Assembly: GCA_034658975.1 (NCBI GenBank) | Contig: JAYEGJ010000076.1 | Coordinates: forward strand, 1-10,703 | Direction of reading: 5' to 3' | Source: SZUA-217 sp034658975 | GTDB lineage: Bacteria; Actinomycetota; Acidimicrobiia; Spongiisociales; ZC4RG35 | Length of the DNA stretch: 10,703 nucleotides | In this document: piece by piece, positions 6,963 through 10,703 of the stretch | Layout of the letters: each line of letters begins with the position of its first letter | Position numbering within the stretch: the stretch's first letter is position 1 | Made by a program: the position numbers and the translations under genes | Notes under the pieces: generated by a model | What the model was told of the DNA's origin: nothing | Seen by the model: only the letters and a program-made list of their open reading frames with translations | The model's database searches: none

Positions 6963-6982
6963 ACGGGAATGACCGACCATAC
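6947..6982 (+). repeat. Tandem duplication of an 18-bp unit over the regulator's start codon
   Basis: Copy 1 (6947-6964) and copy 2 (6965-6982) are adjacent and match at 16 of 18 positions; only bases 7 and 8 differ (AC versus GA). The unit length is a multiple of three, and in the regulator's frame the copies would read IPDHTG and MTDHTG. Copy 2 contains the proposed ATG; copy 1 contains the right arm of the palindrome and the -10 box. Confidence 0.8.
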
Positions 6983-7568
6983 AGGATCAGCAGCCCATTC
7001 GGCGCCCGACTACCCGCTGGTCGACACCCTTACCTTTGACCGTGCCGAGCAGTTCAAGGCCCTATTTGAGGAGACCCGGCTCCAGATCGTGGACCTCCTC
7101 ATGGAACGGGCGGCCACCATTAAAGAGCTTTCCGACACTCTGGGAAAGCCGAAGGGCACAATCGGTCACCACGTCGGCGTTCTCGAGGAAGCCGGTCTCA
7201 TCGAGGTCGTGCGAACCAAGAAAGTTAGGGCGATCGAGGCCAAGTACTACGGACGCACCGCACGCACCTACCTTCTCACCGACCTGGTCAGGGGCGACTT
7301 CGGACTTGCCCCGGATCACTTCCTGTCGGCCGCAGCCTCCGAGTATGCAAAGGCAGCGGCTCGGGGTCCCGGGGCTCAGGCCGGCCCGTTGAGCACACTT
7401 CGCTATGCGCGCATACCCGATGATCGGGCCGAAGAGTGGTCAGAGCGTCTCAAGGACCTCGTCCAGGAATTCACCGCCGAGCGACGTGGCGGCGACACGA
7501 CCTATGGACTTCTCATCGCCATGTACCCAACCGACCGCCCCCACCTTCCGGAAGAGGCCAACTCGTGA
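6969..7568 (+). CDS. ArsR-like winged-helix transcriptional regulator
   Basis: The 199-residue protein begins with a short variable tail (1-20) and has a winged helix-turn-helix at about 25-100: the helix EETRLQIVDLLME, then TIKELSDTLGKPKGTIGHHV (HTH, about 50-69), VLEEAGLIEVVRTKK (recognition end and wing) and KYYGRTART. It matches ArsR/HTH_20 families. The second half (about 105-199) is a separate helical region, likely for dimerisation or ligand binding. The protein has no cysteine, so it is not a thiol-based metal or arsenic sensor; an organic ligand exported by the neighbour is more likely. The start at ATG 6969 is chosen from the TTGACA promoter, which would make the mRNA leaderless; ATG 6906 would add 21 residues running through the promoter. 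Its stop overlaps the MFS start in GTGA, so the two are translationally coupled. It probably represses its own operon. Confidence 0.88.
   Translation: MTDHTGSAAHSAPDYPLVDTLTFDRAEQFKALFEETRLQIVDLLMERAATIKELSDTLGKPKGTIGHHVGVLEEAGLIEVVRTKKVRAIEAKYYGRTARTYLLTDLVRGDFGLAPDHFLSAAASEYAKAAARGPGAQAGPLSTLRYARIPDDRAEEWSERLKDLVQEFTAERRGGDTTYGLLIAMYPTDRPHLPEEANS
7550..7557 (+). promoter_or_regulatory. Ribosome binding site of the MFS gene inside the regulator's 3' end
   Basis: GGAAGAGG ends 7 bases before GTG 7565, inside the last codons of the regulator gene. Together with the GTGA stop/start overlap (7565-7568) this decides the MFS start over other in-frame starts as far upstream as 7436, which would lie inside the regulator. 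Confidence 0.75.
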
Positions 7569-8899
7569 GGTTCGGACTCAACTACTGGAAGCTCTGGATT
7601 GCATCGGTCGTTTCGAATCTCGGCGACGGTGTGGCCACGATTGCCTACCCGTGGCTGGCCTCAGCCCTCACCCGGAACCCGCTTCACATCGCCGCGGTAG
7701 CGGTGGTCACTCGGATCCCCTGGCTCCTCTTCTCTCTTCCGGCTGGGGTCATCACCGACCGGGTGGACAGACGGAAGCTGGCCGCCTGGATGGATGTTGC
7801 CCGGTTTGCCGTGACACTTGGCGTGGCCGTCGTCGTGCTCGCAGCCGAACCACAGTTGTCATCACCCGAGGCCATCGCCGACGGAAGCGCGGCTATCCCC
7901 CAGTCCGCGGGACTCCTGCTCGCCATGGTCTACGCAGCCGCAATGCTGCTCGGAACGGCCGAGGTACTCCGCGACAACTCTGCGCAAACACTGATGCCGG
8001 CTTTGGTGGACAAGAGCCAATTGGAGAGGGCCAACGGCCGCCTCTGGGGCGCTGAGATGGTGATGAACTCCTTCGTCGGCCCACCGCTGGCGGGCATCCT
8101 GATGGCTGTCGCCTTCTCGCTGCCCTTCTTCGTCGACGCCGGGACCTTTGCGGTCTCCGCAGCCCTCGTATTCCTGATCGCAGGGGGTTTCAAGCCGGAG
8201 AAGGAGCCCGGGTCGAAGGAAGTCCGGCCCTCGTTTTGGGCAGAGATGAAGGAAGGCGTCTCCTGGCTGTGGAAACACCCGCTCTTCAAGCCGATGGCTA
8301 TCGCACTCGGAATCCTCAACGGGACGTTCATGATGGCGCTGGCCACCTTCGTGCTCTTCGCTCAGGAAGTGCTTCTGCTCGACGCGACGGGCTTCGGGCT
8401 GCTCACCACCGGGGCCGCCGTCGGTGGTGTCCTCGGCAGTGTCTTCGCCCACCGAGTCACCAAGGCAATAGGTCAGGGAGCCTCACTGTTTGCAGCAATC
8501 CTGGTCATGGCAGTGGCAACACTCGTTTCAGGACTCACGTCATCGTTCTGGATCTTCTGGGGAGCGGGCCTCGTTACGAGCGGAATGGCTGTTCTGTGGA
8601 ATGTCATCACCGTGTCGCTACGGCAGTCGCTGATACCCGACCGGCTCCTGGGACGGGTCAACTCCGTCTACCGATTCATCGGGTGGGGCATGATGCCCAT
8701 TGGTTCGCTACTCGGCGGCGTGATCGTCACCGTTGCAGAGCCAGCGGTCGGACGTGAATGGGCCCTGAGATGGCCCTTCCTGATCGCGGCGGGCTTGACC
8801 CTGGTCCTCTACTTCTATGCCTTGCCCCGACTGAACAGTCGGAGGATCGGCGAGGCGGTGGCTCAGGCCGAAGCTGCTCCTACTCCGAGCGAAGCCTGA
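7565..8899 (+). CDS. MFS transporter, probable drug or metabolite exporter (MFS_3/EntS-like)
   Basis: The 444-residue protein begins LNYWKLWIASVVSNLGDGVATIAYPWLA, typical of helix 1 in the MFS_3 group that includes enterobactin exporter EntS and macrolide efflux proteins. The MFS motif A variant DRVDRRK is at 65-71 between helices 2 and 3, with a charged central loop (about 215-235, KPEKEPGSKE) separating the two six-helix halves. It is predicted to export a small molecule using the proton gradient; the substrate cannot be read from the sequence. The GTG start overlaps the regulator's stop (GTGA), giving a regulator-exporter operon with one promoter at 6934-6962. Its last 20 bases overlap the convergent AtuA gene. 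EntS-like exporters sometimes carry siderophores, but no siderophore biosynthesis gene is present here. Confidence 0.9.
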   Translation: MRFGLNYWKLWIASVVSNLGDGVATIAYPWLASALTRNPLHIAAVAVVTRIPWLLFSLPAGVITDRVDRRKLAAWMDVARFAVTLGVAVVVLAAEPQLSSPEAIADGSAAIPQSAGLLLAMVYAAAMLLGTAEVLRDNSAQTLMPALVDKSQLERANGRLWGAEMVMNSFVGPPLAGILMAVAFSLPFFVDAGTFAVSAALVFLIAGGFKPEKEPGSKEVRPSFWAEMKEGVSWLWKHPLFKPMAIALGILNGTFMMALATFVLFAQEVLLLDATGFGLLTTGAAVGGVLGSVFAHRVTKAIGQGASLFAAILVMAVATLVSGLTSSFWIFWGAGLVTSGMAVLWNVITVSLRQSLIPDRLLGRVNSVYRFIGWGMMPIGSLLGGVIVTVAEPAVGREWALRWPFLIAAGLTLVLYFYALPRLNSRRIGEAVAQAEAAPTPSEA

Positions 8900-10664
8900 C
8901 CACCTCGGGCACAGCGCGGATGGATGGGTGATCGAGCAGGTCGGCCGGAATCGCCACCGGCATGTCCAACATCTGCTGGGCGACGGCCTTGCCTTGAGGA
9001 TCAAAACGAAGCGAGGCCGTGCCGCCCGCTCCGAGACCCTTGGTGAGTAGGAAGTTGAAGGCGTCGATGCCGGGAAGTCGAAAACGATCGACTCGCTCGG
9101 TGCCGAGGTGGCTCAGCCATTGCCCAACGCGGGCGCTGGTGATCTGGCCGGCGAGAATCAGGAGAAAGACGGGGTGCCTTGCCCGAATCCCGACGTTGAC
9201 ATCGGCCCCCTTGTCCCCTGACCGACCGTGCGCGATTGCGATCAGTGGCACCTCGACCGTCGGGCCGGACGGTGTGGTGACTTCCTCGTCCTCCGGCTGG
9301 CTTCCGACGACTTCGACACACGTCGACAAGTCCACGTCGTCGAGGTCGATCGCTGTGCCATCAACGCGCACTTCGGCAACCAATGCGTCTCGCGCGATCA
9401 ACACACACTCGAGACGTATCAGGGGAGTTGGCCGGGGCAGGCCGGCACCTCCTCCACTCACCCCCGGAGGCCCGGCTAGAGCAATCGAAGGGACCTCCCT
9501 CAGGAAGGCTTCAACTGCCTCACGAGCATCATGGTGAACGCCGATCTTGAGGACTACCTCGCGGGCATCCCCTGTCCTGGCATGAGGTCCATAGGTGTCC
9601 TCGGCACCAAGAACCTCGATGCTCGTCGAGCGGAATCCGGGTAGGCCAGCCAACTCGAACAGCCTCTCTCCACGGGCAATCAGGTCATCACCCACCCTCC
9701 TCGCCTTGGCCACGGCCTGGCGTCCACCGATGAAGAGAAGGAACTGGGCACGCCAGCCGTCGGGCACCTGTGCACACGCTTTGAGAGTCGGAGTCGGTGG
9801 ATTGCCCCGAGCACCGGAGACTTCGACTCCCTCCCCTGCCTGCTCAATGCGGACCTGTGTCCAATCGCACACCACATCCGGAAGCACATAGGCGGCCGGA
9901 TCTCCGATCTCGTAGAGGAGTTGTTCTGCGGCCGTAGCGACCCTGACGATCCCCTCTGAGTCTTTGGGCGTGGTTAGAAGGAAGGTCCCGTCCGAAGCCA
10001 CCTCTGCCACCGGGTAGCCGGGCTCGGCCCAACTCGAGGTCTCTTCCCAATCGGTGAAGAGCCCGCCGGTTGCCTGCGGGCCGCATTCGAGCAGGTGCCC
10101 GACCAGGCTCCCCGCCGACAGCTTGTCGTACTCGTCGTGACCCCAGCCAAACTCGTGGATCAATGGCCCCAAGACCAGGGCGGAGTCGACAACCCTGCCG
10201 GTGACGACGACGTCGGCACCGGAGTCGAGTGCGGCCGCAATGGGACGGGCCCCGAGGTAGGCGTTCATCGAGATGGCCCCCTCCGGAATCGCTATTCCGT
10301 CGGAACCCATGAGGTCGTCTCCCTGGACGACCCCTATCGACAAGTCGAGACCGCCTTCCCTCGCCGCCTCACGGATCAGGGTCGCCGCGGCCTCGGGGTT
10401 GACCCCACCGGCGTTCGTCACCACACGCATTCCGGCTTCCCGGTATGCAGCGAGGTTGGCTGCGATGGTCTCGATCAGGTCACGGGCATATCCCCGAGCC
10501 GAATCCTTGGCTCTGGCACGGGTGAGGATGGCCATGGTGATCTCGGCGAGACCCTCGTACATGATGTAGTCGCTTCGGCCGTCGGCGAGAAGCTGTGGTG
10601 TCGACAGCGCAGAGTCCCCCCAGGCGCCGGCAGCACCCGAGATCACGACTGTCTTGGTCGCCAT
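8880..10664 (-). CDS. atuA: AtuA-family (DUF1446) protein of acyclic terpene / branched acyl-CoA catabolism
   Basis: The 594-residue protein has the full two-part AtuA layout. Residues 1-450 form the DUF1446 domain, with GAAGAWGDS (10-18), YEGLAEITMAI (36-46), NAGGVNP (84-90) and GDDLMGSDG (115-123). From about 470 comes the C-terminal ferredoxin-fold-like domain with the hallmark HGRSGDKGADVNVGI. In Pseudomonas the atu cluster is needed for growth on citronellol and geraniol; AtuA itself has no firmly established reaction. Actinobacterial relatives often sit near acyl-CoA carboxylase or dehydrogenase genes, but none is visible here; upstream context beyond 10703 is missing. The protein is soluble and cytoplasmic. 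ATG at 10664 starts exactly on the conserved N-terminus, but no Shine-Dalgarno lies close to it. The 39 bases from 10665 to the window edge show no clear promoter. Confidence 0.9.
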   Translation of the reverse strand: MATKTVVISGAAGAWGDSALSTPQLLADGRSDYIMYEGLAEITMAILTRARAKDSARGYARDLIETIAANLAAYREAGMRVVTNAGGVNPEAAATLIREAAREGGLDLSIGVVQGDDLMGSDGIAIPEGAISMNAYLGARPIAAALDSGADVVVTGRVVDSALVLGPLIHEFGWGHDEYDKLSAGSLVGHLLECGPQATGGLFTDWEETSSWAEPGYPVAEVASDGTFLLTTPKDSEGIVRVATAAEQLLYEIGDPAAYVLPDVVCDWTQVRIEQAGEGVEVSGARGNPPTPTLKACAQVPDGWRAQFLLFIGGRQAVAKARRVGDDLIARGERLFELAGLPGFRSTSIEVLGAEDTYGPHARTGDAREVVLKIGVHHDAREAVEAFLREVPSIALAGPPGVSGGGAGLPRPTPLIRLECVLIARDALVAEVRVDGTAIDLDDVDLSTCVEVVGSQPEDEEVTTPSGPTVEVPLIAIAHGRSGDKGADVNVGIRARHPVFLLILAGQITSARVGQWLSHLGTERVDRFRLPGIDAFNFLLTKGLGAGGTASLRFDPQGKAVAQQMLDMPVAIPADLLDHPSIRAVPEVVRLRSE

Positions 10665-10703
10665 TAGTGGCCCGTCTTACAAATGATTGCGGTGTCTCTC
10701 CGG

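Noticed and set aside
6906..6968. ATG 6906 as start of the ArsR-like regulator
   Set aside because: It would overlap the leftward -10 box and translate through the TTGACA promoter and palindrome; ATG 6969 fits the predicted transcript start. Not fully excluded, because the tandem repeat is in frame.
1..10703. Defence island, toxin-antitoxin, mobile element, CRISPR or tRNA gene
   Set aside because: No integrase, transposase, nuclease, helicase or toxin-like protein, no spaced repeats and no cloverleaf sequence were seen. The single P-loop ATPase is fused to a cyclase domain of a common signalling type. A cyclic-nucleotide defence reading would need an effector gene, and none is present.

Overview
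The window looks like chromosomal DNA of a high-GC actinobacterium. The hints are GC-rich third codon positions, several genes without a Shine-Dalgarno sequence (leaderless starts look likely at two of them), a GTG start coupled through a GTGA overlap, and a cyclase/ATPase/TPR fusion of a type common in Actinomycetota. Acidimicrobiia or a relative is my best guess, but it is not proven. I see no rRNA, tRNA, insertion sequence, phage gene or CRISPR array. Coding density is high, with seven genes.

Layout. (1) 2-3001 (+) is a large signalling protein whose 5' end lies outside the window: a class III nucleotide cyclase domain, then a Walker A/B ATPase, then a long helical TPR-like region. (2) 3002-3131 is an intergenic stretch with three short hairpins in a row. 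(3) 3132-5021 (+) is a metallo-beta-lactamase-fold alkylsulfatase with a complete metal-ligand set and a C-terminal SCP2-like domain. (4) 5065-6249 (-) is a 12-helix membrane protein resembling heme-copper oxidase subunit I but with only four histidines. (5) 6336-6893 (-) is a small single-pass membrane protein whose outer domain ends in an HExxH zinc-protease motif; it precedes the 12-helix protein on the same strand with an 86-bp gap. (6) 6969-7568 (+) is an ArsR-like winged-helix regulator, divergent from (5) and coupled through a GTGA overlap to (7) 7565-8899 (+), an MFS exporter. (8) 8880-10664 (-) is an AtuA-family protein whose last 20 bases overlap the MFS gene tail to tail.

How the genes work together. 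The clearest functional unit is regulator plus exporter, probably a self-regulated efflux operon. The 75-bp divergent region between regulator and HExxH gene carries a promoter for each direction, both placed for leaderless transcription. A perfect 7-4-7 palindrome sits in the spacer and -10 region of the rightward promoter and is the obvious operator candidate. The HExxH protein and the four-histidine membrane protein may form a second, leftward unit. The alkylsulfatase and AtuA protein are catabolic genes (sulfated surfactants or lipids, and branched/isoprenoid acyl compounds) with no visible pathway partners here. I do not see convincing evidence for one new multi-gene system; the least explained parts are the HExxH/four-histidine pair and the compact divergent control region.
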